DNA of 9,637 bases from Deltaproteobacteria bacterium (GCA_021815655.1 JAKAGJ010000037.1:1-9637); one strand, 5' to 3'. Positions 1 through 6,889 are shown, counted from the stretch's first letter. Translations and numbers: made by a program. Notes: a model not told the origin generated them from the letters alone.

Positions 1-736
1 CATCAACGCCGCGCGTCAGGCCCAGGGCCAGGGGCCTTTCGTCCTGGACCGCTCCCAGGCCTACCTGGGGGTGCTGGTGGACGACTTGGTGACCCGGGGC
101 ACGGCCGAGCCCTACCGCATGTTCACTTCCCGCGCCGAGTACCGACTGAGCCTGCGCGAGGACAACGCCGACTTGCGGCTCACGCCCCTGGGGCGGGAGC
201 TGGGCCTGGTGGGTGACGCGCGCTGGCGGGTGTTCACGGCCAAACGCCAGGCCCTGGACCAGGCCTGGCAGCGCCTGGAGGCGGTGTCGCTACGCCCCAC
301 GCCGGCCATGAACCAACGCCTGCTGGAACTGGGCAGCGCGCCCTTGAAGCGCCCCCTGCCGGCGGCCGAACTCTTGCGCCGGCCGGAGCTGGGGATTGGG
401 CAGGTGGCGGGGCTGGACCCGGCCTTGGAAGGGCTGGGCCAACTGCCGCCGGAGGTGGCCGAGCAGCTTCAGGTCAAGGCCCGCTACTTTGGCTATGAGG
501 CCCGCGAGCGCCAACAGGTAGAGCGCTTCCGCGAGCAGGAAGGCACGCTGATCCCGCCGGAGATGGACTACCGCGGCTTGCCGGGCTTGAGCCGCGAGGT
601 GCAGGAGAAGCTGGCCCGCATCCGGCCCCTGAACCTGGGCCAAGCCGGGCGCATCAGCGGCGTGACCCCGGCGGCCCTGGCGGTGGTGAGCCTGCACCTG
701 CACCGCCTGGCCCGCTCCCCCCGCGAATCACTCTGA
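1..736 (+). CDS. mnmG: MnmG (GidA), tRNA uridine-5-carboxymethylaminomethyl modification enzyme, C-terminal part
   Basis: Open from the window edge (reading frame begins at base 2), this encodes the last 244 residues of a protein that is normally about 620-630 residues. The visible part holds the strongly conserved MnmG block around bases 50-180: AYLGVLVDDLVT, then GTAEPYRMFTSRAEYRL and DNADLRLT. The helical C-terminal domain follows, with RYFGYEARERQQVERF, LPGLSREVQEKLARIRP and the terminal ISGVTPAAL signature (here SGVTPAALAVV). MnmG is the FAD/NADH partner of MnmE. Together they install the 5-aminomethyl-type group on the wobble uridine of tRNAs reading A/G-ending split boxes, and the C-terminal domain contacts MnmE and tRNA. 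The FAD-binding N-terminus lies outside the window. The rsmG methyltransferase gene that often follows mnmG is absent here. Nothing looks disrupted. Confidence 0.97.
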   Translation, partial: INAARQAQGQGPFVLDRSQAYLGVLVDDLVTRGTAEPYRMFTSRAEYRLSLREDNADLRLTPLGRELGLVGDARWRVFTAKRQALDQAWQRLEAVSLRPTPAMNQRLLELGSAPLKRPLPAAELLRRPELGIGQVAGLDPALEGLGQLPPEVAEQLQVKARYFGYEARERQQVERFREQEGTLIPPEMDYRGLPGLSREVQEKLARIRPLNLGQAGRISGVTPAALAVVSLHLHRLARSPRESL

Positions 737-772
737 CCAACTGGAAGCGGCGGGGCCTGGCCGGCTTTATGC

Positions 773-801
773 TTGCCGGGCGGCCCGGCTTGGGATATCA
801 T
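773..801 (+). promoter_or_regulatory. candidate sigma70-type promoter for the CDP-alcohol phosphatidyltransferase gene
   Basis: TTGCCG at 773-778 and TATCAT at 796-801 are separated by 17 bases, a good fit to sigma70 spacing. Transcription would begin near 808, leaving a leader of about 38 bases before the TTG start at 846. That leader would exclude the upstream in-frame ATG at 804 as a start. A short GC stem (GCCGGG 775-780 with CCCGGC 784-789) overlaps the spacer, so the site is a prediction only. Confidence 0.4.
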
Positions 802-830
802 CCATGCACGCCGGTAACTTACTTAAATCA

Positions 831-837
831 AAGGAGG
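831..837 (+). promoter_or_regulatory. strong Shine-Dalgarno AAGGAGG that decides a TTG start
   Basis: AAGGAGG sits 8 bases before TTG at 846-848, which is in frame with the phosphatidyltransferase. A second Shine-Dalgarno, AGGAGG at 856-861, lies 8 bases before an in-frame ATG at 870. Two good initiation sites therefore occur 24 bases apart. The ATG at 804 has no such site, and using it would place AAGGAGG inside the coding region. Confidence 0.65.
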
Positions 838-845
838 CTTGGCCG

Positions 846-1532
846 TTGACTCACCAGGAGGCGCCGGAAATGGGGGCTTCTATGGGGGCCAAGGCCCAGG
901 CCACGCCGGACCCGTCGGGCCGGCGCCGGGTGGGGAGGCTGGCGGCCTTGGTGGTGGGGCTGGTGCCCAGGAGCATCACCCCCAACCACCTGACAATCAT
1001 GCGCATGCTGGGCTCGTTCTTGATCCTGGGCGTGGGGCTGAGCCAGGCCCACCTGGGCTGGATCGTGGCCTTGGGGCTGGTCTCGGGGCTCAGCGACAAC
1101 CTGGACGGCATGGTGGCCCGGGTCAGGGGACAGGTCAGCGAGCTGGGGGCCATGCTGGATCCTCTGGCGGACAAGCTCTTCGCCGCGGTGTTGATGGTGG
1201 TGCTGTGGTGGCGGGGGATGGCCGATTGGCGGCTGTTGCTCCTGGCGGCTTCCATGGACCTGCACGCCGTGGTGATCCCGCTGCTCATCATTTGGCGGCG
1301 TCGGCGCCAGGGGCGGCCCCTGAGGCCCGCCCCGCGGGTGCAGGCCAACACCTGGGGCAAGCTCAAGACCGCGGTGCTGGCCTGGTCCATGGGTTTCATC
1401 ATCCTGGGCACCACCTTTGAGGTGCCCTGGATGACGGTGCTGGGTACCTACAGCATCTGGCTGGCCGTGGGCCTGGGCCTGGTGGCCCTGGTGCGTTATT
1501 TCGCGGCCTACCGGGCCGGCAAATTCGAATAG
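846..1532 (+). CDS. CDP-alcohol phosphatidyltransferase family membrane protein, PgsA-like
   Basis: Predicted at 228 residues from TTG 846 (221 from the alternative ATG at 870). The complete CDP-alcohol phosphatidyltransferase signature D-x2-D-G-x2-A-R-x8-G-x3-D-x3-D is present: D84, D87, G88, A91, R92, G101, D105 and D109 (SDNLDG ... LGAMLDPLADK). These aspartates bind two metal ions and the CDP-linked substrate. The preceding helix carries TPNHLTIMRM, the typical PN-x-LT-x2-R entry motif, and further hydrophobic segments lie at about 70-83, 111-122, 129-149, 176-190 and 194-218. The enzyme would displace CMP from a CDP-alcohol at the inner membrane to form a phospholipid. LDPLADK resembles phosphatidylglycerophosphate synthase (PgsA), but the exact acceptor cannot be read from the motif. 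The roughly 30 polar residues at the N-terminus are probably cytoplasmic. It lies 109 bases after mnmG and is not translationally coupled to it. Confidence 0.88.
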   Translation: MTHQEAPEMGASMGAKAQATPDPSGRRRVGRLAALVVGLVPRSITPNHLTIMRMLGSFLILGVGLSQAHLGWIVALGLVSGLSDNLDGMVARVRGQVSELGAMLDPLADKLFAAVLMVVLWWRGMADWRLLLLAASMDLHAVVIPLLIIWRRRRQGRPLRPAPRVQANTWGKLKTAVLAWSMGFIILGTTFEVPWMTVLGTYSIWLAVGLGLVALVRYFAAYRAGKFE

Positions 1533-1610
1533 GCGGCGGCGCGGACCAGGACCGCCGGCGGCGCCGCCCTGGCGGGGCCGGCGCCTCCCCGGAACCAAAG
1601 GGATTGAAGC

Positions 1611-2345
1611 ATGGCGCAGACCCCGGAAGTACAGCTCGGCTACTACGTGGAGCGCATCAAGGGCAAGGTGGGCACCGGCGACACCTCCAAGAATGCCACC
1701 ATGGAGAACTACTGGCTGGCCAGCGAGGTGCTGGGAGACATGGTGCGGGTGGAGCTGTTGGACATGCACGACGAGCCCACGGGCTTCGTGGAGATGGTGG
1801 CCCTAGCTGATTTCGGCAAGCGCTTTGAATACGCCCCGGAGTTCTCGCCGCGCAAGGTGACGGTGCGTCAGAAGCAGGCCGACCGCGTGGCCGCCCGGGC
1901 CGAGCGCCACCTGGAGGGCAAGGAGTATCTCTCGGCCGAGTTTGAGTTCAGCAACGCGCTCAAGCTGGACGAGCAGAACGTGCGGGCCAACTTCGGCCTG
2001 GGCAAGACCTACCTGGCCACCGGCCAGACCGACAAGGCCGCGGACGTCTTCCGCAAGCTTTCGACCATCGAGGCCGTGCTGGAGCCGCAGAACAAGCACA
2101 TCTTCAACGAGTTCGGCATGAACCTGCGCAAGATGGGGCTCTTTGTCGAGGCGGTGCGCCATTACCACCGCGCCCTGACGCTCACCGCCGGCGACGAAAA
2201 CCTGTGGTTCAACCTGGGTCGCGCCCTGTTTGAGGGCGGCCAGCACAAGCAGGCCCTGGGGGCGGTGAGGAAGGCGCTGGAGATCAACCCCAATTTCGAA
2301 GAGGCCCGCCAGTATTTGCAGGGCATCATGCAACGCATAAGCTGA
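1611..2345 (+). CDS. tetratricopeptide-repeat protein with a conserved-looking N-terminal region
   Basis: A 244-residue protein starting at ATG 1611, with AAAGGGA at 1597-1603 as a fair ribosome site. About residues 90-228 form four TPR-like helix pairs: 90-123 (EGKEYLSAEFEFSNALKLD), 124-157 (ANFGLGKTYLATGQTDKAADVF), 161-194 (NEFGMNLRKMGLFVEAVRHY) and 195-228 (LWFNLGRALFEGGQHKQAL), the last ending in the common EINPNFEEA cap. The first 85 or so residues (ERIKGKVGTGDTSKN, YWLASEVLGDMVRVELLDM) are not TPR and I do not recognise them. No signal peptide or membrane segment is visible, so it is probably a cytoplasmic protein-protein interaction scaffold. It follows the phosphatidyltransferase by 78 GC-rich bases and may share its transcript. 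Its partner cannot be told from context. Confidence 0.85.
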   Translation: MAQTPEVQLGYYVERIKGKVGTGDTSKNATMENYWLASEVLGDMVRVELLDMHDEPTGFVEMVALADFGKRFEYAPEFSPRKVTVRQKQADRVAARAERHLEGKEYLSAEFEFSNALKLDEQNVRANFGLGKTYLATGQTDKAADVFRKLSTIEAVLEPQNKHIFNEFGMNLRKMGLFVEAVRHYHRALTLTAGDENLWFNLGRALFEGGQHKQALGAVRKALEINPNFEEARQYLQGIMQRIS

Positions 2346-2497
2346 CAGGCTGTTGAAAAAGCAGCCTGCTGGCGGGCCAAGGACGGCCCGCCAAAACGCG
2401 CAGGCTCTTATAACCAAGCTTTTTGGGAGAGTTGGCCTAATTGATTTCGGCTAACTCCAGTTGAAAAAGTCCAGGGACGGGCTTTTTCAACACCCTG
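2346..2497 (+). mobile_element. 152-bp MITE-like element with 17-bp terminal inverted repeats
   Basis: The left end CAGGCTGTTGAAAAAGC (2346-2362) and right end GCTTTTTCAACACCCTG (2481-2497) are inverted repeats matching at 16 of 17 positions. The interior has no coding capacity but holds three nested dyads: GGCGGGCC 2371-2378 with GGCCCGCC 2385-2392 (perfect), extended outward by AGCCTGC 2363-2369 with GCAGGCT 2400-2406; GAGTTGGCC 2429-2437 with GGCTAACTC 2449-2457 (one G-T pair); and the hairpin at 2461-2490. The element begins at the base after the TGA of the TPR gene and ends 28 bases before hbd. The local base composition (A/T tracts) differs from the GC-rich genes on either side. I see no convincing target-site duplication. 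It resembles small non-autonomous repeats with GTTGAAAAA ends; mobility is inferred from structure. Confidence 0.6.
2461..2490 (+). terminator. hairpin with T-run in its 3' arm, possible terminator between the TPR gene and hbd
   Basis: TTGAAAAAGTCC (2461-2472) pairs with GGGCTTTTTCAA (2479-2490) over 12 bases with one G-T pair and a 6-base loop. The A and T tracts lie inside the stem, so it could act in both orientations. The T-run is part of the stem and does not follow it, so this is not a textbook intrinsic terminator. It is also the inner portion of the right end of the MITE-like element. Confidence 0.35.
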
Positions 2498-2525
2498 CCA
2501 AGCCAGTTACAGTCAGGAGAGTGAC

Positions 2526-3374
2526 ATGGAAGTGAAGACCATCGGCGTGGTGGGTGCGGGCCAGATGGGCAACGGCATCGCCCAGGTGGCGGCCGCCGCC
2601 GGCCTTGACGTCATCATGAACGACATCAAGGACGAGTTCGTGCAGCGGGGGCTCAAAACCGTCGAATCCAGCCTAAGCCGCCTGGTGAAGAAGGACAAGC
2701 TCACCCCGGAGCAGGCCGGCCAGATACTGGCGCGCATCAAGCCCAGCCTGAGCCTGGAGGACATGGCCGCGGCGGACTTCGTGGTGGAGGCCGCCACCGA
2801 GAACGTGCAGCTCAAGCTGGACATCTTCCGCAAGCTGGACGCCGTCTGCCCGGCGGGAGTGATCCTGGCCAGCAACACCAGCAGCATCAGCATCACCAAG
2901 ATCGCCGGGGCCACCAAGCGCCCCGAGTCGATTATCGGCATGCACTTCATGAACCCGGTGCCGTTGATGCAGTTGGTGGAGGTGATCCGCGGCCTGGCCA
3001 CCAGCGATGCCTGCCACGCGCTCACCGTGGAACTGTCCAAGAAAATGGGCAAGACTCCCGTGCCGGCCAACGACTACCCGGGCTTCATCGCCAACCGCGT
3101 GCTGTTGCCCATGATAAACGAGGCCATCTACTGCGTGATGGAGGGCGTGGGTCAGCCCGGCGACGTGGACCAGGTGATGAAGCTGGGCATGAACCATCCC
3201 ATGGGGCCGTTGGCCCTGGCCGACTTGATCGGCCTGGACACCTGCCTGGCCATCCTGAACGTGCTGCACGAGGGCCTGGGCGACAGCAAGTACCGCCCCT
3301 GCCCCCTGCTCAAGAAGTACGTGGACCAGGGCTGGCTGGGGCGCAAGACGGGCAGGGGTTTCTATCAGTACTAG
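2526..3374 (+). CDS. hbd: 3-hydroxybutyryl-CoA (3-hydroxyacyl-CoA) dehydrogenase
   Basis: At 282 residues, this is the usual length of the single-domain-pair bacterial enzyme. It has the N-terminal Rossmann motif GAGQMG (10-15) with D33 at the end of the second strand, which indicates NAD(H). The catalytic set aligns with the family by spacing: S119 (SNTSS), H140 (GMHFMNPVP), E152 (LVEVIRG) and N190 (PGFIANR). The C-terminal dimerisation domain contains [16 protein letters not shown] and ends in the typical [11 protein letters not shown]. It oxidises (S)-3-hydroxyacyl-CoA to 3-ketoacyl-CoA, or the reverse, in beta-oxidation, butyrate metabolism or aromatic-acid degradation. No thiolase, crotonase or acyl-CoA dehydrogenase gene is next to it, so the direction of flux is not shown. 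The ribosome site AGGAG at 2515-2519 precedes ATG 2526. The gene lies just downstream of the MITE-like element, which may carry or block its promoter. Confidence 0.95.
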   Translation: MEVKTIGVVGAGQMGNGIAQVAAAAGLDVIMNDIKDEFVQRGLKTVESSLSRLVKKDKLTPEQAGQILARIKPSLSLEDMAAADFVVEAATENVQLKLDIFRKLDAVCPAGVILASNTSSISITKIAGATKRPESIIGMHFMNPVPLMQLVEVIRGLATSDACHALTVELSKKMGKTPVPANDYPGFIANRVLLPMINEAIYCVMEGVGQPGDVDQVMKLGMNHPMGPLALADLIGLDTCLAILNVLHEGLGDSKYRPCPLLKKYVDQGWLGRKTGRGFYQY

Positions 3375-3382
3375 GCGAGGCT

Positions 3383-3418
3383 GGCCGGGGGCGGCGCTCT
3401 CTATGACCGCCCCTGGCC
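3383..3418 (+). terminator. GC-rich hairpin between hbd and hisH
   Basis: GGCCGGGGGCGG (3383-3394) pairs with CCGCCCCTGGCC (3407-3418) over 12 bases with one G-T pair and a 12-base loop, starting 8 bases after the hbd stop. There is no T-tract after it, so intrinsic termination would be inefficient. It could partly terminate or stabilise the hbd mRNA 3' end, and it separates hbd from the hisHF transcript. Confidence 0.35.
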
Positions 3419-3442
3419 CATCAGCCAGTTTGCGAGAATGTC

Positions 3443-4087
3443 GTGATCGCCATCATCAATTACGAGGCCGGCAACCTGACCAGCGTGCAGCGGGCGCTTA
3501 CGCACCTGGGCGCGGCCTCGGTCATCACCCAGGACCTGGCCGAGATCGCCCAAGCCGAGCGCGTGATCTTCCCCGGCGTGGGCGCCGCCGGCGCGGCCAT
3601 GAATTCACTGCGCCGTCTGGGCCTGGACAAGGCCCTCAAGGAGGCCCTGGCCAGCGGCAAGCCGGTGCTGGGCATCTGCCTGGGCACCCAGATCATTTTC
3701 GAGTCCAGCCAGGAGGATCTGGCCACCTGCCTGGGCATCCTGCCCGGCCAGACCGTGCGCTTCCCCGTGGAGCACAAGGACGCCGGCGGTCAGGCGCTCA
3801 AGGTGCCGCACATGGGCTGGAACAAGGTGCGCTGGCAGAAGGAACACCCGGTCTTCGCGGGGCTGCCCCAGGAGGCGGAGTTCTACTTCGTGCACTCCTA
3901 TCATCCGGCGCCGGCCCGCCCCGCCGACGTGCTGGGGCTGACCGAGTACGGCCTCGTGTTCGCCTCGGCCGTGGCCCGCGGCAACCTGGTGGCCGTGCAG
4001 TTCCACCCCGAGAAGTCGGGGCGGCCGGGCCTGCGCATCTTGCAGAACTTCATCGCCTGGGACGGCAAGGAGGGGGGCCATGCTTAG
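3443..4087 (+). CDS. hisH: HisH, glutaminase subunit of imidazole glycerol phosphate synthase
   Basis: A 214-residue class I glutamine amidotransferase, normal length for HisH. The start is GTG at 3443, which gives the standard N-terminus (M/V)[11 protein letters not shown]. Only a weak purine stretch lies upstream. The oxyanion-strand motif is PGVG (44-47). The nucleophile is C79 in GICLGTQ, and the other triad members are H188 and E190 in QFHPEKSG. The family also expects the HMGWN (123-127) and YFVHSYH (148-154) motifs, both present. HisH hydrolyses glutamine and channels ammonia into HisF, which turns PRFAR into imidazole glycerol phosphate (histidine synthesis) and AICAR (returned to purine synthesis). 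Its last codons overlap the hisF start by 8 bases, a sign of translational coupling of a 1:1 complex. No other his genes are in the window. Confidence 0.95.
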   Translation: MIAIINYEAGNLTSVQRALTHLGAASVITQDLAEIAQAERVIFPGVGAAGAAMNSLRRLGLDKALKEALASGKPVLGICLGTQIIFESSQEDLATCLGILPGQTVRFPVEHKDAGGQALKVPHMGWNKVRWQKEHPVFAGLPQEAEFYFVHSYHPAPARPADVLGLTEYGLVFASAVARGNLVAVQFHPEKSGRPGLRILQNFIAWDGKEGGHA

Positions 4088-4859
4088 CAAGCGGATCATC
4101 CCCTGCCTGGACGTGCGCGACGGCAAGCTGACCAAGGGGATCAAGTTCAAGGGCAACGTGGACATCGGCGACCCGGTGGAGATGGCGGCCTTCTACTACG
4201 AGCAGGGCGCCGACGAGCTGGTCTTCTACGACATCACCGCCAGCAGTGACGCCCGCAACATCATGATCGACGTGGTGCGCCGGGTGGCCGAGACCATCTT
4301 CATGCCCTTCTCGGTGGGCGGCGGTCTGCGCACGGTTTCCGACATGTACGCCGTGCTGGCCGCCGGGGCCGAGAAGGTCAGCGTCAACTCCTCGGCGGTG
4401 CAGAACCCCCATATCATCAGCGAGGGTGCCCGCCAGTTCGGCTCCCAGTGCGTGGTGCTGGGCATGGACGTGCTCAAGGTGGGGGCCAGCCCCGCCACGC
4501 CCAGCGGCTACGAGATGGTCATCCACGGCGGGCGCAAGCGCATGGGCATCGACGCCCTGGCCTGGGCCAAAGAGGCCCAGGAGCGCGGGGCCGGCGAGAT
4601 ATGCTTGAACAGCATCGACGCCGACGGCACCCGAACCGGCTACGAGCTGGCCCTGACCAGGATGATCAGTCAGGCGGTGAGCATCCCGGTGATCGCCTCG
4701 GGCGGGGCCGGGGTGCCCCAGCACCTGGCGGACGTGCTGACCATGGGCCAGGCGGACGCGGCCTTGATCGCCTCCATGACCCACTACGGCGATTACACCG
4801 TGGCCCAGATCAAGCAATACCTGCACGACCAGGGCCTGCCGGTCAGGCTATACTGGTAG
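4080..4859 (+). CDS. hisF: HisF, cyclase subunit of imidazole glycerol phosphate synthase
   Basis: A 259-residue (beta-alpha)8 barrel of normal HisF length. The two catalytic aspartates are in their expected places: D11 in [10 protein letters not shown] and D130 in VVLGMDV. Phosphate-binding and ring motifs are intact: [10 protein letters not shown] (51-60), [10 protein letters not shown] (77-86), VSVNSSAV (100-107), [15 protein letters not shown] and [10 protein letters not shown]. The variant wording ([37 protein letters not shown]) is the form I associate with sulfate-reducing deltaproteobacteria and not the more common RHFGEY/ILLTSMDRDGT type. That is recollection of the family, not a search. 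The start at ATG 4080 lies within the end of hisH, with the purine-rich AAGGAGGGGG at 4068-4077 inside hisH as ribosome site. It partners HisH in making imidazole glycerol phosphate and AICAR. Retention of both catalytic aspartates argues for the histidine role over a sugar-amidation paralogue. Confidence 0.96.
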   Translation: MLSKRIIPCLDVRDGKLTKGIKFKGNVDIGDPVEMAAFYYEQGADELVFYDITASSDARNIMIDVVRRVAETIFMPFSVGGGLRTVSDMYAVLAAGAEKVSVNSSAVQNPHIISEGARQFGSQCVVLGMDVLKVGASPATPSGYEMVIHGGRKRMGIDALAWAKEAQERGAGEICLNSIDADGTRTGYELALTRMISQAVSIPVIASGGAGVPQHLADVLTMGQADAALIASMTHYGDYTVAQIKQYLHDQGLPVRLYW

Positions 4860-4906
4860 AAGACAGGCCGGGACTCGGCCCGGACCAGCATATAAGGATA
4901 CGAGCC

Positions 4907-5713
4907 ATGGTAGCACCCAAGGACCTGTTCGACCTGGAGGGCCTGACCCATGCCTCGCTGTTCGCGGGGCTGGATTATGTCTGGCAGGCCCTGGAACGCA
5001 TCAGCGACTACACCCGCCAGGCCGTGGCCTTGGCCGGGGCCACGGCGCCGCTTTTACGGGCGCGCGGCGGCGACATGCTGACTCATACCGTGGTGGTGCA
5101 CCGGGGCGTGGTGCACGAGGCGGGCTTCGAGCTTTTGGGCGGCGACCCCACCAAGGGCAAGATGCGCGTGCGCCTCCTGGGCCAGGAGGTGGCCGACGCA
5201 GCGGTGATCCACGCCGGCGCGGTATTCATGGACGACCAGGTGCACATCGCCACCGGCGCCGTGGTGGAGCCGGGCGCGCTCTTGAAAGGCCCCACCTTCA
5301 TAGGCCCGGGCACCGAGGTGCGGCAGGGAGCCTACCTGCGCGGCGGCTGCCTGGTGGGCAAGGGCTGCGTGGTGGGGCACACCACCGAGATCAAGAACTC
5401 GGTCATGCTGGACGGGGCCAAGGCCGGGCACTTCGCCTATCTGGGCGACTCCATCCTGGGGCGCGAGGTGAACCTGGGCGCCGGCACCAAGCTGGCCAAC
5501 CTCAAGATCATCGACCGGCCCTTCCACATCAAGGTGGGCGAGGAGAACTACACCATAGCGCGGCGCAAGTTCGGGGCCATCATGGGCGACCTTTGCGAAA
5601 CCGGCTGCAACAGCGTCACCAACCCCGGCACCGTGCTGGGCCGGCGGGTGCTGGTGGCCCCCTGCAAATCCGTGCCCGGCGGCTTCCACCCGGCCAAGAC
5701 CATCATTCGCTAG
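4907..5713 (+). CDS. left-handed beta-helix acyltransferase-like protein, GlmU C-terminal type
   Basis: A 268-residue protein from ATG 4907, with AAGGATA at 4894-4900 upstream. An open frame continues far upstream, but that part overlaps hisF in another frame and is not protein-like. Residues about 100-260 carry hexapeptide repeats of a left-handed beta-helix. The block EIKNSVMLDGAKAGHF (161-176), AYLGD (177-181) and VNLGAGTKLAN (188-198) matches the acetyltransferase domain of GlmU. H175, Y178 and N198 line up by spacing with the E. coli GlmU residues H363, Y366 and N386. The end (RRKFGAIMGDLCETGCNS, NPGTVLGRRVLV) resembles GlmU-like proteins of archaea. The N-terminal 90 residues are mostly helical and there is no nucleotidyltransferase domain, so it cannot make a sugar nucleotide on its own. 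It probably acetylates a sugar phosphate or a related amine with acetyl-CoA; the substrate is unknown. It sits 47 bases after hisF and 4 bases before the glycosyltransferase gene, so co-transcription is likely. Confidence 0.82.
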   Translation: MVAPKDLFDLEGLTHASLFAGLDYVWQALERISDYTRQAVALAGATAPLLRARGGDMLTHTVVVHRGVVHEAGFELLGGDPTKGKMRVRLLGQEVADAAVIHAGAVFMDDQVHIATGAVVEPGALLKGPTFIGPGTEVRQGAYLRGGCLVGKGCVVGHTTEIKNSVMLDGAKAGHFAYLGDSILGREVNLGAGTKLANLKIIDRPFHIKVGEENYTIARRKFGAIMGDLCETGCNSVTNPGTVLGRRVLVAPCKSVPGGFHPAKTIIR

Positions 5714-5717
5714 ACCC

Positions 5718-6857
5718 TTGACCAATACTGATATTTCGCTGACGCGGGCCGGAGATTCCGGTCCGCGCCTGCTTTTTGTCGAGCCCTATGCCAACGCCTC
5801 CCACCGCGCCCTTATCGACGGCCTGCTGGCGCATGTGCCGGCCCTCTGGACGGCGCTGACCCTGCCCGGCCGGCATTTCCGCTGGCGCCTGCGCGGGGCG
5901 GCCTCCTACCTGGCTTGCGAGGCCGCCGAGGTACTGGGCCAAGGCTGGGACGGGCTCTTGTGCTCATCCATGCTCAACCTGGCCGAGCTTAGGGGACTGG
6001 CGCCGGCCCTGGCGGCGGTGCCGGCCCTGGTCTATTTCCACGAGAACCAGCTTTGCTACCCCGCGCCCGGCCAGGCCGGCGCTGTCCAGCAAGAGCGCGA
6101 CCTGTTCCTGGCTTACAGCAATCTGAGCAGCGCCCAGGCCGCCCGGGTGGTGGTTTTCAACTCGGCCTATCACCGGGACCAATTCCTGGGCGCGGCCCAT
6201 GACCTGCTCTCCCGCCTGCCCGACGCCGTGCCCGCCGGCCTGGTGAAGGAGATTGAGCGCAAGAGCCGGGTGCTGGCGGTGCCCCTGGATACGGCGCCGG
6301 CGGCGGAGCTAAAGCGCGAGCCCAGGCAAGGGCCTCTGCGTATCCTGTGGAACCACCGCTGGTCCCAGGACAAGGACCCCCAGGCCTTTTTCGCGGCCCT
6401 GCAAGCCCTGGACAGCGCGGGGCTGGATTTTGATCTGGCCCTGCTGGGACCCAGCTCGGGCAGGCCGCCCCGGGTTTTCGCGGAGGCCAGGGAGTGGCTG
6501 GGGCCGCGTCTGCGGCAGTGGGGGGCGGTGGCTGAGCGCCGTGAATACTGGCGCTGGCTGTTGTGGGCCGATGTGGTGGTGAGCACGGCCCGGCAGGAGT
6601 ACCTTGGCCTCAGCGTGGCCGAGGCGGTGTGGGCCGGCTGCCGGCCGCTGTTGCCCCGGGCGCTGGTCTACCCCAGCCTTTATCCGGCGTGCTATTTGTA
6701 CGAGCCCGGCGGGCTGGATCAGGATTTAAGGCTCTTGGCGGCGGAGCCGGCCTTGGCCCGCGGCGAGGACACGCGCCCCCTGGTGGAGGCCTGGACGTGG
6801 GAAAATCAGGCAGGGGCCTGGGGACAAGTGCTAGGGGAGTTGGGCGGTCAGTCCTGA
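5718..6857 (+). CDS. glycosyltransferase of the DUF3524/GTDC1 family (tRNA-queuosine mannosyltransferase-like)
   Basis: A 379-residue protein. The best start is TTG 5718, four bases after the preceding stop. No Shine-Dalgarno is evident, so translation may be coupled or the start may be slightly different; the domain begins at RLLFVEPYANASHR (17-30). N-terminal family motifs are LTLPGRHFRWRLRGAA (47-62), CSSMLNLAEL (82-91), YFHENQLCYP (106-115) and VVFNSAYHRDQF (145-156). The GT-B C-terminal half has LWNHRWSQDKDPQAFF (210-225), WADVVVSTARQEYLGLSVAEA (283-303, with E294-x7-E302) and ALVYPSLYPACYLY (315-328). The order and wording closely follow animal GTDC1, established as QTMAN, which adds mannose from GDP-mannose to queuosine-34 of tRNA-Asp. 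Family assignment is firm; donor and acceptor in this bacterium are inference. No signal peptide, so cytosolic. No queuosine synthesis genes (tgt, queA, queG) are in the window. Confidence 0.85.
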   Translation: MTNTDISLTRAGDSGPRLLFVEPYANASHRALIDGLLAHVPALWTALTLPGRHFRWRLRGAASYLACEAAEVLGQGWDGLLCSSMLNLAELRGLAPALAAVPALVYFHENQLCYPAPGQAGAVQQERDLFLAYSNLSSAQAARVVVFNSAYHRDQFLGAAHDLLSRLPDAVPAGLVKEIERKSRVLAVPLDTAPAAELKREPRQGPLRILWNHRWSQDKDPQAFFAALQALDSAGLDFDLALLGPSSGRPPRVFAEAREWLGPRLRQWGAVAERREYWRWLLWADVVVSTARQEYLGLSVAEAVWAGCRPLLPRALVYPSLYPACYLYEPGGLDQDLRLLAAEPALARGEDTRPLVEAWTWENQAGAWGQVLGELGGQS

Positions 6858-6889
6858 AAGGGCATGACTGCTGCCCGGCCGCATGGTCA

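Noticed and set aside
804..845. ATG at 804 as the start of the phosphatidyltransferase
   Set aside because: It has no ribosome site, would bury the strong AAGGAGG inside the gene, and lies upstream of the predicted transcription start near 808.
1553..1583. GC-only dyads (CGCCGG/CCGGCG and the palindrome GGCGGCGCCGCC) between the phosphatidyltransferase and TPR genes
   Set aside because: Expected by chance in such G+C-only sequence, with no T-run and no clear single fold.
828..1769. Long open reading frame on the minus strand opposite the phosphatidyltransferase and TPR genes
   Set aside because: His/Gln/Gly/Pro-rich low-complexity translation typical of the antisense of a GC-rich gene; no domain, and it spans two real genes.
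4448..4906. Upstream extension of the beta-helix protein into hisF
   Set aside because: The extension overlaps hisF in another frame and its translation is Arg/Gly/Pro-rich; ATG 4907 has a ribosome site and starts sensible protein.
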